Shown one piece after another: positions 10,710 through 21,170 of a stretch of 64,000 nucleotides of DNA. Below the pieces are notes generated by a model. That model saw only the letters and a list, made by a program, of their open reading frames with translations. It had not been told where the DNA came from and ran no database searches. The DNA is taken from assembly GCF_018812025.1 (NCBI RefSeq), contig NC_063065.1, positions 29,298,240-29,362,239 on the forward strand. Reading direction: 5' to 3'. The stretch comes from Megalobrama amblycephala. Lineage: Eukaryota; Chordata; Actinopteri; Cypriniformes; Xenocyprididae. Position 1 is the first letter of the stretch; the number at the start of each line of letters is the position of its first letter. Made by a program: the position numbers and the translations under genes.

Positions 10710-12788
10710 TCAATTCAATTCAATTCACATTTATTTGTATAGCACTTTTCACGATACATATCATTTCAAAGCAGCTTTACAGAGAATGCATGTCAACATT
10801 ACAATTTAAAGAATGCAGTTAGCAAATAATGTAATAATTTAGGCAATTAATTTACAATCACTGTTAGCAGTTTAACTGAACGTAGAAGCAATGAGCTCCT
10901 GAAAAATGAATTACATTAACAATAATTAGGATATAGAAATTGTGCAATGTGCATGTTGATCCAGATGATTGCGTCTTCTGAAGTCCTCGCAGGAGTTGGC
11001 GCCGTCTCTTCACAGGTGTTGGTCATCTGAGGTCTTCTTAAGAGGCTGGATCCAAACTGAAGCTGAAGTCCTCTCTAGTCACCTCGGGACGGGTGTCCCG
11101 AGACAAAACAGAAAAGCAAATGAAGAATAATTAGCGTAGCTGCTGTTCATAACATTAAGCAAAGATAGTCATGTGCAACTGATCTGATATGAGATGCATT
11201 ATGTGAATGCTTGGCTAAAGAGATGTGTCTTTAATCTAGATTTAAACTGGGTGAGTGAGTCTGAGCCCCGAACATTATCAGGAAGGCTATTCCAGAGTTT
11301 CGGAGCCAAATGTGAAAATGCTCTCCCTCCTTTAGTGGACTTAGCTATCCTAGGTACAACCAGAAGTCCAGAGTTTTGTGAGCTTAAAGAGCGTGAAGGA
11401 TTGTAGGGTGATAGAAGATCAGTTAAGTACACAGGAGCTAAACCATTTAGAGCCTTATAGGTCATTAGCAATACTTTATAATCAATACGGAACTTAATAG
11501 GTAACCCGTGTAGAGATGATAAAATTGGTGTTATATGATCATATTTTCTTGACCTGGTAAGAACTCTAGCAGCTGCATTTTGTACTAATTGTAGCTTGTT
11601 TATTGAGGAAGCAGGACAACCAGCTAATAATGCATTACAGTAATCTAGTCGAGACGTCATGAAAGCATGAACTAACTTTTCTGCATCAGAAATAGATAAC
11701 ATATTCCGTATCTTAGCAATGTTTCTGAGGTGGAAGAAGGCTGTTTTTGTAACATATGAAATATGATTTTCAAAGGACAAGTTGCTGTCTAATATAACAC
11801 CCAGGTCTTTAACTGTCGAGGATGGAGTAACAGTACATCCTTCTAAATGCAGATTGTAGTCTGCGAGATTCTGTGTACAGGTTTTTGGCCCAATAAGTAA
11901 TACTTCAGTCTTATCTGAATTTAATAGAAGAAAATTACTAGTCACACAATGTTTTACTTCTTTAATACATTCTGTCAGATTGGATAATTTAGAGATTTCA
12001 TCTGGTTGTGTTGAAATATATAACTGAGTATCATCGGCATAGCAGTGGAAACTAATTCCATGTTTTCTTATAATATTGCCGAGTGGCAGCATGTAGATTG
12101 AAAATAGCAGAGGGCTTAACACTGATCCTTGCGGCACTCCATAGTTTACTATCGTGATCTTAGATTTTTCCCCGTTTATATAAACAAAATTGTGTCGGAC
12201 TGATAGGTACGACCTAAACCACCGTAATGCCTGTCCCTGAATACCAGTGTAATTTTGTAGTCGATCTAGGAGTATTTTATGATCTATAGTGTCGAACGCA
12301 GCACTGAGATCAAGTAACACTAGTATTGAGACACAGCCCTGGTCAGAATCTAGAAGTAAGTCGTTTGTAATTTTAACGAGCGCAGTTTCTGTGCTATGAT
12401 GAGATCTGAATCCTGACTGAAATTTTTCATAGATAGTGTTTTTTTGCAAGAAGGAGCACAATTGGGCCGACACTACTTTTTCTAGTATTTTAGACATAAA
12501 TGGAAGATTTGAGATGGGTCTGTAATTTGCTAATACATTTGGATCTAATTGTGGTTTCTTAATGAGAGGCTTAATAACTGCTTGCTTGAACGGTCGTGGG
12601 ACATGACCTAGAGATAAAGACGAGTTGATAATATTGAGAAGAGGCTCTTCTGCTACAGGTAACAATTCTTTCAGTAGTTTAGTGGGTATTGGATCTAATA
12701 AACATGTTGTTGGTTTAGACGCAGTGATAAGTTTATTTAGCTCTTCCTGTCCTATAGTTGTAAAGCACTGCAACTGTTCTTGAGGGGC
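10710..12788 (-). mobile_element. 5'-truncated L2 LINE inserted in the left inverted repeat of Tc1-A
   Basis: Minus-strand L2 copy whose 3' end is a short run of TTGAA pentamers (ATTCAATTCAATTC on the plus strand) after the TATACAAATAAATGTGAA tail. It is flanked by a 9-bp direct repeat GAATATCAT at 10,701-10,709 and 12,789-12,797. The opposite terminal repeat of Tc1-A (14,295-14,335) shows the uninterrupted sequence, so the duplication is real. The copy is truncated within the region before the RT and has no endonuclease. Confidence 0.92.
11199..12788 (-). CDS. L2 reverse transcriptase, uninterrupted but 5'-truncated
   Basis: About 530 codons are open without stop or frameshift. Landmarks in order are CLLDPIPTKLLKELLPV, YRPISNLPFMSKILEKVV, LVLLDLSAAFDTIDHKILL (first catalytic aspartate), YGVPQGSVLSPLLFSIYMLP, FHCYADDTQLYI (YADD box intact), QLVQNAAARVLTRSRKYDHI and a C-terminal LWNSLPDNVRG...FKSRLKTHLF. 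The reverse transcriptase core looks intact, unlike the copy at 7.5-9.1 kb, so this insertion is relatively young. It lacks ORF1, the endonuclease and its own promoter, and the upstream codons come from Tc1-A, so it cannot mobilise itself. The remaining 10,710-11,198 is the 3' UTR. Confidence 0.85.
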   Translation of the reverse strand, partial: APQEQLQCFTTIGQEELNKLITASKPTTCLLDPIPTKLLKELLPVAEEPLLNIINSSLSLGHVPRPFKQAVIKPLIKKPQLDPNVLANYRPISNLPFMSKILEKVVSAQLCSFLQKNTIYEKFQSGFRSHHSTETALVKITNDLLLDSDQGCVSILVLLDLSAAFDTIDHKILLDRLQNYTGIQGQALRWFRSYLSVRHNFVYINGEKSKITIVNYGVPQGSVLSPLLFSIYMLPLGNIIRKHGISFHCYADDTQLYISTQPDEISKLSNLTECIKEVKHCVTSNFLLLNSDKTEVLLIGPKTCTQNLADYNLHLEGCTVTPSSTVKDLGVILDSNLSFENHISYVTKTAFFHLRNIAKIRNMLSISDAEKLVHAFMTSRLDYCNALLAGCPASSINKLQLVQNAAARVLTRSRKYDHITPILSSLHGLPIKFRIDYKVLLMTYKALNGLAPVYLTDLLSPYNPSRSLSSQNSGLLVVPRIAKSTKGGRAFSHLAPKLWNSLPDNVRGSDSLTQFKSRLKTHLFSQAFT

Positions 12789-13085
12789 GAATATCATCAA
12801 AAAGTTGATTTATTTCACTAATTCCATTCAAAAGGTGAAACTTGTATATTATATTCATTCATTACACACAGACTGATATATTTCAAATGTTTATTTCTTT
12901 TAATTTTGATTATTATAACTGAAAACTAAGGAAAATCCCAAATTCAGTATCTCAGAAAATTAGAATATTGTGAAAAGGTTCAATATTGAAAACACCTGGT
13001 GCCACACTCTAACCAGCTAATTAACTCAAACACCTGCAAAGGCCTTTAAATGGTCTCTCAGTCTAGTTCTGTAGGCTACACAATC

Positions 13086-14046
13086 ATGGGGAAGACTGCT
13101 GACTTGACAGTTGTCCAAAAGATGACCACTGACACCTTTCACAAGGAGGGCAAGACACAAAAGGTCATTGCAAAAGAGGCTGGCTGTTCACAGAGCTCTG
13201 TGTCCAAGCACATTAATAGAGAGGCGAAGGAAAAGATGTGGTAGAAAAAAAGTGTACAAGCAATAGGGATAACCACACCCTGGAGAGGATTGTGAAACAA
13301 AACCCATTCAAAAATGTGGGGGAGATTTACAAAGAGTGGACTGCAGCTGGAGTCAGTGCTTCAAGAACCACTACGCACAGACGTATGCAAGACATGGGTT
13401 TCAGCTGTCGCATTCCTTGTGTCCAGCCACTCTTGAACAACAGACAGCGTCAGAAGCTAAAGACAAAAAGGACTGGACAGCTGCTGAGTGGTCCAAAGTT
13501 ATGTTCTCTGATGAAAGTACATTTTGCATTTCCTTTGGAAATCAGGGTCCCAGAGTCTGGAGGAAGAGAGGAGAGGCACACAATCCATGTTGCTTGAGGT
13601 CCAGTGTAAAGTTTCCACAGTCAGTGATGGTTTGGGGTGCCATGTCATCTGCTGGTGTTGGTCCACTGTGTTTTCTGAGGTCCAAGGTCAACACAGCCGT
13701 ATACCAGGAAGTTTTAGAGCACTTCATGCTTCCTGCTGCTGACCAACTTTATGGAGATGCAGATTTCATTTTCCAACAGGACTTGGCACCTGCACACAGT
13801 GCCAAAGCTACCAGTACCTGGTTTAAGGACCATGGTATCCCTGTTCTTAATTGGCCAGCAATCTCACCTGACCTTGTGAAGAGGAAGATGCGATATGCCA
13901 GACCCAACAATGCAGAAGAGCTGAAGGCCACTATCAGAGCAACCTGGGCTCTCATAACACCTGAGCAGTGCCACAGACTGATCGACTCCATGCCACGCCG
14001 CATTGCTGCAGTAATTCAGGCAAAAGGAGCCCCAACTAAGTATTGA
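13086..14046 (+). pseudogene. Tc1-A transposase, frameshifted and lacking the third catalytic residue
   Basis: DNA-binding part starts MGKTADLTVVQKMTTD with QKVIAKEAGCSQSSVSKHI (helix-turn-helix). The frame shifts near 13,225 and again near 13,456. The catalytic core follows with VMFSDEST (first D) and FIFQQDLAPAHSAK (second D). After NWPAISPDL the sequence jumps directly to VKRKMRYARP. The NPIENLWG-type block that supplies the third acidic residue of the DDE/D triad in this family is missing, an in-frame deletion at 13,875/13,876. The C-terminus (MPRRIAAVIQAKGAPTKY) is complete. Catalytically dead. Confidence 0.88.
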
Positions 14047-14600
14047 GTGCTGTACACGCTCATACTTTTCATGTTCATACTTTTCAGTTGGCCAAGATTT
14101 CTAAAAATCCTTTCTTTGTATTGGTCTTAAGTAATATTCTAATTTTCTGAGATACTGAATTTGGGATTTTCCTTAGTTGTCAGTTATAATCATCAAAATT
14201 AAAAGAAATAAACATTTGAAATATATCAGTCTGTGTGTAATGAATGAATATAATATACAAGTTTCACTTTTTGAATGGAAATTTGTGAAATAAATCAACT
14301 TTTTGATGATATTCTAATTATATGACCAGCACCTGTATTCCTTGGCCCATTTAGTAATGTCATGGACACAATCATGTCGATGAGTGATGCAGTGTCGTCT
14401 GAGGGCCCGAAGACCACGGGCATCCAAAAAAGGTCTTCGGCCTTGTCCCTTACGCACAGAGATTTCTCCACTTTCTCTGAATCTTTTGATGATGTTATGC
14501 ACTGTAGATGATGAAAATTGCAAAGCCTTTGCAATTTGACGTTGAGGAAAATTGTTTTTAAAGTATTCCACAATCTTTTATGCATCTTTTGAAGACCCCT

Positions 14601-14729
14601 GCTTTATACTGTTATTTAGTGGCAAGGAAAAGGAGAGGCAAGGATCCAAATGCAGAGTAGTTTATTCAAAAAGCACAAACAAAGTTAAACCAAACAGGGA
14701 ACGGGAGTGTAATCCAATCAGAGAATGAG
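14601..14729. other. Unassigned noncoding segment with LTR-like wording
   Basis: Contains AAACCAAACAGGGAACGGGA and similar A-rich text resembling 9,990-10,010. Nothing more can be assigned. Confidence 0.25.
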
Positions 14730-14817
14730 AATGCAACAACTTTACGAATTATGCAAAGACAACGACTGACGTTTTAGTCAGTCGTTGTCTTTGCATAATT
14801 CGTAAAGTTGTTGCATT
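14730..14817. repeat. Perfect 41-bp hairpin with 6-nt loop
   Basis: Arms 14,730-14,770 and 14,777-14,817 are exact reverse complements (left arm begins AATGCAACAACTTTACG), with loop GTTTTA. There is no coding potential. The sequence immediately right of it is an inverted copy of part of Tc1-B. Confidence 0.95.
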
Positions 14818-14866
14818 GACAAGGCCGAAGACCTTTTTTGGATGCCCGTGGTCTTCAGGGCCATAT
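14818..14866 (+). repeat. Inverted duplicate of a Tc1-B segment
   Basis: GACAAGGCCGAAGACC through TTTTTTGGATGCCCGTGGTCTTC is the reverse complement of 14,402-14,447 in the Tc1-B transposase, nearly exact. Together with the hairpin it makes a larger interrupted palindrome. Confidence 0.8.
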
Positions 14867-14911
14867 ATATGCAGAGAAGCTGAAAATAACAAGGAAACAA
14901 AAAACATCTAC

Positions 14912-15500
14912 TTGTTGGGAAAAGTTACTTTTAAAATGTAATTATTTACAATATTACATTACTCCCTAAAAAAGTAACTAATTGCATTAAAGGGATAGTT
15001 CACTCAAAAATGAACATTTCCCGATGATTTACTCACCCTCAAGCCATCCTAGGTGTATATGTATATATTTTTTTCAGACAAACTGAAATCTGTCTGAGAA
15101 AAATGATTCTGGCTATTCCAAGCTTTATAATGGTAGTGAATGGAGCTCACAATTTTGAAGTCCTCAAAGTGCATTCAACCATCATAAAAGTAATTCACTT
15201 GACTCCATGCTGGGGATTAATAAAGGCCTTCCGAAGTGATACGTTTTTGTAAGAAAAATGTATAGATTATAATAATGGATGGATGGGCTTTTTTTGGACT
15301 TCAAAATCTGGAGCGCCATTAACTACCATTATAAAGCTTGGAAGAGCCAGGATTTTTTTTTATTTTTTTATTTAACTCCGATTGTGTTCTTCTGAGAGAA
15401 CACACCTAGGATGGCTTGAGGGTAAGTACAGTAAATCATGGGATAATATTGATTTTTTCTTTAAGTAACATGTTAAGTTACTTTTGCGTTATTCTTTTTT
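14912..15500. repeat. MITE of the CAGTGTTGGG family (left part) with nested TTAA element
   Basis: TTGGGAAAAGTTACTTTTAA followed by ACATTACTCCCTAAAAAAGT matches the left end of the element at 45,068. The homologous sequence is interrupted at a TTAA by the element at 14,991-15,460. The right terminus is not recognisable. Confidence 0.55.
14991..15460. repeat. TTAA-flanked palindromic MITE (AGGGATAGTTCACTC)
   Basis: Flanked by TTAA at 14,987-14,990 and 15,461-15,464. The inner arms CTCAAGCCATCCTAGGTGT and ACACCTAGGATGGCTTGAG are exact inverted repeats, and CCAAGCTTTATAATGGTAGT recurs inverted near 15,325. The right terminus has lost most of its GTGAACTATCCCT end. A TTAA target is typical of piggyBac-like nonautonomous elements. 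Confidence 0.7.
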
Positions 15501-16210
15501 TCACCAGGGGCCGTATGTATAAAGCCGCTCAGAGTAAAATTTTAGTCTTAAGTGTGTCAAAATTCTAAGAATGATAATTTTACACTTACTTAAGAATAAG
15601 TATGATTCATAAAGGTTCCTAAGTGTCAAGACTAGGTCCTAGGTCTAAATTATTTAGGAGAGCTGAAGAGGTCTCCTAACATAGTTAGGAATAACAAAAT
15701 GGCAGCAAAGAAGAGGAGACACATGCTTTCCAATGAAGATATGATGTATTGGAGTTATATGATGACATGGAGTTGATAAAACAATATAAATTTGATTGAC
15801 AATTCTTTTTGTAACTGACATATTAAGAAATGTAATAACTAAATAAATTTAATAAATGTTAATAAATATTACTTAAACAATAATTACTACATTTAATGCA
15901 TTTTAATACATTTAATGACTTTGAATAAACTTTTTATAACTTTAAAAGTAACAACTTCTCCCACTCCACAAATAAAGCCTTTCTCTTTCTCTACAATGAA
16001 AAGATAGGAGTTGGGGGAAAAAAAGAAGAGAATCCAGCAAGAGATACATGCCGCCCTGATCACGGCCCATCTCTGATTATGATACACATGAGCGAGCGCT
16101 TGCGTACATATGCATATATGTATATAATGCAAGGGAACTGAGCAGACGGGAGATTCCTTTTCTCTCTTGTTCCTATGATCGTGTGCAAACAAATTGTGTG
16201 TGTTTGCAAT
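15501..16210. other. Noncoding, possible end of another DNA element
   Basis: GGGGCCGTATGTATAAAGCC at about 15,507 resembles a transposon terminus, but no partner end was found. The remainder is AT-rich without supported genes. Confidence 0.3.
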
Positions 16211-16218
16211 CTATGATT

Positions 16219-17371
16219 GGTAACACTTTACTTGAAGGGGTGTGCATAAGACTGACATGACACCTTCATTAATCTTGACATGACACGTGTCATGAATATG
16301 AAGGAGGTTTTATGCATGTTTATGACAACTGTCATTAAGTGTCATTCGCTTAATTATGTCATTTTTAATGCAAAGATGACATTGTTTGAGATGTCTTTGT
16401 TACGACAACTTGACATAAACCAAAACATCATAACCTGTCAGTGTCTTTGTCATGACAACTTGACATTAGCAAAACATTATAACCTGTCATAAACATGACA
16501 TAGCAGATTGATTATCAAACTTAAAAAACTACTTAGCTTTATGGGTTAACATTACATTACATTATTTTGGTAACACTTCAGTATAGGGAACACATATATA
16601 AACGATTAACTATGACTTTTCCCTCAATAAACTCTTAATTTACTGCTTATTATAGGTAATTGTTAGGTTTAGGTATTGGGTAGGATTAAGAATGTAGAAT
16701 AAGATCATGCAGAATAAGGCATTAATATGTGCTTTATAAGTACTAATAAACAGCCAATATTTTAGCCATATGAATGCTAATAGTAATAAGCAACTAGTTA
16801 AAAGACCCTAAAATAAAGTGTTACCATTATTTTATAACAGTGTCATCTTTTTTACGAAATTTGAAATTGTCTATTATCTGACCTTCTGTTGGAGGAAACT
16901 TAAAAAAACAAACAAAAAAAAAAAACATGAAATGAAAAATAGTCATGACGCTGTTATAAAATTATTTGTCAGAGTATTGTCACTTAATGACATTTTAATG
17001 ACAAGTTCAATTTGTACCACTGTACTTGAGCTCAAGATACATATTCATGACACTATTATAATGGCCTCATGTCAAAACCAACCACATGACAGTTTAATGC
17101 AATGTTAACCAATAAAGCTAAATGATGTCAAGTTGTCATGACAAAGACACTGACAGGTTACGATGTATTGGTTTATGTCAAGTTGTCATAACTCGGACAT
17201 CTCAAACAATGTCATCTTTGCATTAAAAATGACATAATTAAGCGAATGACACTTAATGACAGTTGTCATAAACATTCATAAAACCTCCTTCATATTCATG
17301 ACACGTGTCATGTCATGATTATGAAGGTGTCATGTCAGTCTTATGCACACCCCTTCAAGTAAAGTGTTACC
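16219..17371. mobile_element. hAT-like MITE with long inverted arms, 8-bp TSD
   Basis: Ends GGTAACACTTTACTTGAAGG / inverted, with arms of roughly 270 bp that pair (GACACGTGTCATGAATATGA, TTAATTATGTCATTTTTAAT and others recur inverted). The flanking duplication is CTATGATT at 16,211-16,218 and 17,372-17,379, the 8-bp length of hAT insertions. Its arms are dense in TGACA/TGTCA words. It is noncoding and carries a second MITE near its centre. Confidence 0.88.
16569..16825. mobile_element. Nested 257-bp MITE with the same GGTAACACTT termini
   Basis: Left end GGTAACACTTCAGTATAGGG, right end AAATAAAGTGTTACC. The flanking duplication is ATTATTTT at 16,561-16,568 and 16,826-16,833. It lies inside the loop of the larger element at 16,219-17,371, which uses the same terminal sequence but has a different interior. 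Confidence 0.85.
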
Positions 17372-17379
17372 CTATGATT

Positions 17380-18285
17380 TTATGATACTTTGTTGAAACT
17401 GCTCTAATATGTAAATAACTATATTCAGCCTTTCATCCATTTACTTGTGTGGTTGAAAATTGACTGCATTAAATTCTGAGAAATTATTTAAATACTCATC
17501 TGATCTGAAAAGTTAGATGCTTGTATTAATATCTTGCCTGGCTGTTTCTTGGCTACATTTAATTCTTAGGAATTAAATGGTGAATGCCACCTCTGAGCAC
17601 TCCTCCTGCAATGATAAAGCACATGAGGAGTTACTTGCAGGGCCGGCGCCACAAGGGGGCAAAAGGTGGGCAAGGTGGGCACCCTCAGATCTGATTTGTG
17701 CCTCCTCAATTTCAATTTTTTCCCCCATTCACTCCCAATTTTATCCTTTAATGCGTGCGATCACACCGGTGTGATTAAACTTTCAGTGCGTCACTGCTAA
17801 ATTCAAACCTGCTTTCGCGCTGCTGGCGCTGAGCCAGAGATGGCCGCGCTTTGTGCTTTTCATATTTTACAACTATTCAGTGTTTTCAACCACATAAGGT
17901 TTATTTGAGGTTTCAGACATTTAAAAAGACATTTAAATTAAGTACTAGGCTATATAAAAAAAGACATATAGTGTGTTAAATGCAAACTCCAAACACTGAT
18001 ATAGATGCTGTAATAATCCTTTCGATTATAATTTGTTATTTTTTTATTCATATCAGATAGCCTACATTGCGTATGAAACAATAAAGTTGACTCTTTTCTC
18101 TCAGTTCACCAGCCATTTACGTTTATGTATTTCGGGAAAAAATGATGAATTTACATGATGTAAATCTGACTGATCCTCTGTTTTATCAACATGATCATTA
18201 TAAACAACAAAACACATTCACTTCCACATATTTGGCAATCGGAAAATATCATATAATTCATGATATAGTTAACAAGTTTGTGAAT
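17380..18285. other. AT-rich intergenic sequence
   Basis: A GCAGGGCCGGCGCCACAAGG motif near 17,640 looks like a hAT-type terminus, but no matching partner was identified. No gene. Confidence 0.35.
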
Positions 18286-18571
18286 GTTTTAAACAGTGGT
18301 GTCAAAAGTATTCACATTCAATACTCAAGTAGAAGTATAGATACTAGGGTTTAAAAATACTTCTGTAGAAGTTGAAGTATCAACTCAAGCTTTTTACTCA
18401 AGTAAAAGTGTAAAAGTACTGGTTTCAAAACTACTTAAAGTATAAAAGTAAAAGTAATGTAAGGAAAAAAAATGCCATTAAGGACAAAAGCTTAGGCCGC
18501 GCCACAGGGGTCTATTGTGCACTCCACCTCCTCAAAATGTCATCAATAACCTTTATTGGAATGTAAATGTA

Positions 18572-19486
18572 CAGTACAGTCCAAAAGTTTGGAACCACTA
18601 AGATTTTTAATGTTTTTAAAAGAAGTTTCGTCTGCTCACCAAGGCTACATTTATTTAATTAAAAATACAGTAAAAAACAGTAATATTGTGAAATATTATT
18701 ACAATTTAAAATAACTGTTTTCTATTTGAATATATTTCACAAAGTAATTTATTCCTGTGATGCAAAGCTGAATTTTCAGCATCATTACTCCAGTCTTCAG
18801 TGTCACATGATCCTTCAGAAATCATTCTAATATGATGATTTGCTGCTCAAGAAACATTTAATGTGTACAATATTTTTTTTCAGGATTATTTGATGAATAG
18901 AAAGTTCAAAAGAACACTGTTTATCTGAAATCTAATCTTTTGTAACATTATAAATGTCTTTACTGCCACTTTTGATTGATTTAATGCATCCTTGCTGAAT
19001 AAAAGTATTCATTTCTTTAATTTCTTTTCAAAAAATAAAAATAAAAATTCTTACTGACCCCAAACTTTTGAACGGTAGTGTATAATGTTACAGAAGCTTT
19101 GTATTTCAGATAAATGCTGTTCTTTTGAACTTTCTATTCATCAAGGAATCCTGAAAGAAAAAAAGTACACAACTGTTTTCAACATTGAAAATAATCATAA
19201 ATGTTTATTGAGCAGCAAATCAGCATATTAGAATGATTTCTGAAGGATCATGTGACACTGAAGACTGGAGTAATGATGCTGAAAATTCAGCTTTGCATCA
19301 CAGGAATAAATTACTTTGTCAAATATATTTAAATAGTACACAGTTATTTTAAATTGTAATAATATTTCACAATATTACTGTTTTTTACTGTATTTTTAAT
19401 TAAATAAATGTAGCCTTGGTGAGCAGATGAAACTTCTTTTAAAAACATTAAAAATCTTAGTGGTTCCAAACTTTTGGACTGTACTG
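18572..19486. mobile_element. 915-bp palindromic TA-target element (CAGTACAGTCCAAAAG)
   Basis: Perfect-looking inverted ends CAGTACAGTCCAAAAGTTTG, flanked by TA at 18,570-71 and 19,487-88. Arms extend for hundreds of bases (TTCGTCTGCTCACCAAGG, AGCATCATTACTCCAGTCTT). The interior contains CAAACTTTTGAACGGTAGTG, which is the terminus of a different element family (see 40,857-41,280). A near-identical second copy is at 49,584-50,508. TA duplication and terminus shape suggest a Tc1/mariner-type nonautonomous element. Confidence 0.88.
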
Positions 19487-19792
19487 TACATCCAAACTTA
19501 ACTGCAGGAATCTGTGAGGGCAGCGGACAAGAAAAATGTGGGTAGTTTTGGTGTACCCAGGGCAGGCTTAGTAACAATCAGGGCTTGACATTAACACCCG
19601 CCAACCTGCCAAATGCGGGTAGTTTTCAGCTGTTTCAGTTCACACCGCACTCGTCTGTTGGAGTTTGTTGGATAGGTGTGATAACCCTGTTGGCATTGGT
19701 CGGAGTCTATTTTTACCAGACTGAACATGTTTAATCGGCGTTTGTTTGGTCGTCTGAGCATCCAACAAACGGCAACAAACTCTCGGTGCGTT
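19487..19792. other. Unassigned interior of the hAT-like element
   Basis: Contains CAGGGCTTGACATTAAC near 19,582, which resembles a hAT terminus, and inverted words GTTTGTTGGAT / ATCCAACAAAC. No open coding region. Confidence 0.3.
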
Positions 19793-20424
19793 CCAAACGG
19801 CATATATCGCCCTCTGAAGAGCACTTCGGAGTGAAAACAATCATGGCCGCCAATATTGAAGGGTTGTTCCAAACCGAAGTGCTCAAAACTGGCCACTTTA
19901 AAGGGCCCTTCGGAATGAAGGATTTCGAAGGATACAACTGATGGACACTTTGGGCCCCCATGATCCTTTGCACAGGGAAGTTGTTTGACGTCACAGAATG
20001 GGTACAGGAGGCTCGGAGTTCGATTTTATCTATAAATGTATGTATAGTATTTTTCTATACTACTGTAATATTTCTACGAGTTAGATTTAGTACATTATTA
20101 TGGTCAAAACGACATTGTGCTTCAACAAAAATACTTTACAGCTCCCTTTATCAGTCCATTCAAATGTTTCAAATACATAGACACAATATACATTATGGTG
20201 CGATAAACCAAAAAATAAATAAACTAACGTTAAATAAAGGGCGCAGCTTGCGCAATCTATCCTCCTTGATTGCCTTGTTAAGATGACGCAGAAGTGCGTT
20301 CCAAAAAAGGAGTAATTTGACCCCTACACCCTTCATCCCTTCGAAGCTCTCACTCCGGAGGGTAAACACTTTTATAGGTATTAGGCTATAGGGCATAGGG
20401 ATGAGCCCTTCCGAATGGAACGCA
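19793..20424. repeat. MITE-like segment with TGCGTTCC / GGAACGCA ends
   Basis: Left end GTGCGTTCCAAACGGC and right end CGAATGGAACGCA. A second GTGCGTTCCAAAA start at 20,286 suggests a shorter nested or partly duplicated copy. Target-site duplication was not resolved. Confidence 0.45.
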
Positions 20425-21170
20425 GGGCCTGACGTAATCTGACCTGGCCACGAACCGTTGCCATGACGATGAGGCAAAGACAGCTGTTTGATCGCGCCCG
20501 CGCCTCACGCACACACAACAAAGCACTGGAAACGTGACATCGCAGCTTGTTCGTTATAAAAAATAAAATAAATAAATAAATATATATATATATATATAAA
20601 AGGTATAATAGTCCGTAGTGCAATCCGTGCCATTCAGCAAGAGCACTGCTCCACTTCACCGAAAGAGAGAGGTATAACACCATGAGAGCAACGCAGGCTT
20701 ACCTTGTTTCATTTTAAATAAACTCGTTTTGGCTTGTTTAGCTACATGGTTGTGTGTGACTATGGGTCACATAAATAAAAAGGGTCGCGCTAAAAAAATA
20801 AATAAAACCGGTTTAGGCTATACGCTAATTTATTCAAACGTCTCTCTACCGAACTAACGTTACCTAGCTTAATTTGCAGAGGAGAAGAGAAAGCACCCGT
20901 TTGATAGCCTAAATGAGCCAGTAGTGGATAAATAATAACTTTTAAGAAATAATCTTTTTTGAGTAACGACTCCCAACACTGTCCACCTTGCTGGAGTGTG
21001 ACGTGATCTGTGACACGTGCAGGTGTGATGGATCGCGTACAAACCAATAGGGTGTCAGAATGGTAAATGTTTATACTTCTCATCCAACCACAATCAAATT
21101 CACTCTATCCGGATGGCGCGATTTATCTGGATAGGTTTTTTTTTCAAGCCGGAATGAAAACAAGCCGAAA
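20425..21170. other. Interior of the hAT-like element without recognisable genes
   Basis: AT-rich, with an (AAAT)n/(TA)n simple run at about 20,567-20,598. No transposase motifs in either strand. Confidence 0.4.

Larger units (their letters stand above)
10680..14335 (+). mobile_element. Tc1/mariner element (Tc1-A), itself carrying an L2 insertion
   Basis: Termini are inverted repeats starting CAGGTGCTGGTCATATAATT, with TA duplicated on both sides (10,678-79 and 14,336-37). The inverted repeats continue through AATATCATCAAAAAGTTGAT and a long subterminal region (ATATATCAGTCTGTGTG / CACACAGACTGATATAT). Removing the 2.09-kb L2 insert leaves about 1.57 kb, a normal Tc1 size. A broken transposase gene lies at 13,086-14,046. 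It inserted into Tc1-B. Confidence 0.92.
10516..14600 (-). pseudogene. Tc1-B transposase remnant, split by insertion of Tc1-A
   Basis: Two minus-strand pieces belong to one Tc1-type transposase. The N-terminal piece (about 14,600-14,338) encodes a helix-turn-helix region with QRQIAKALQFSSSTVHNII, RKGQGRRPFLDARGLRALRR and ending WAKEY. The second piece (10,677-10,516) continues FQKPLSINTIRRAICRC and ends HVLWAKAHLKC. Placing the pieces on either side of 10,678-14,337 and dropping one TA restores a continuous frame. The catalytic domain beyond this point is absent: the element stops at the foldback at 10,515. Confidence 0.8.

Noticed and set aside
18142..18354. 70-codon plus-strand open frame
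   Set aside because: It runs across the left end of the hAT-like element and has no similarity, start context or splice sites.
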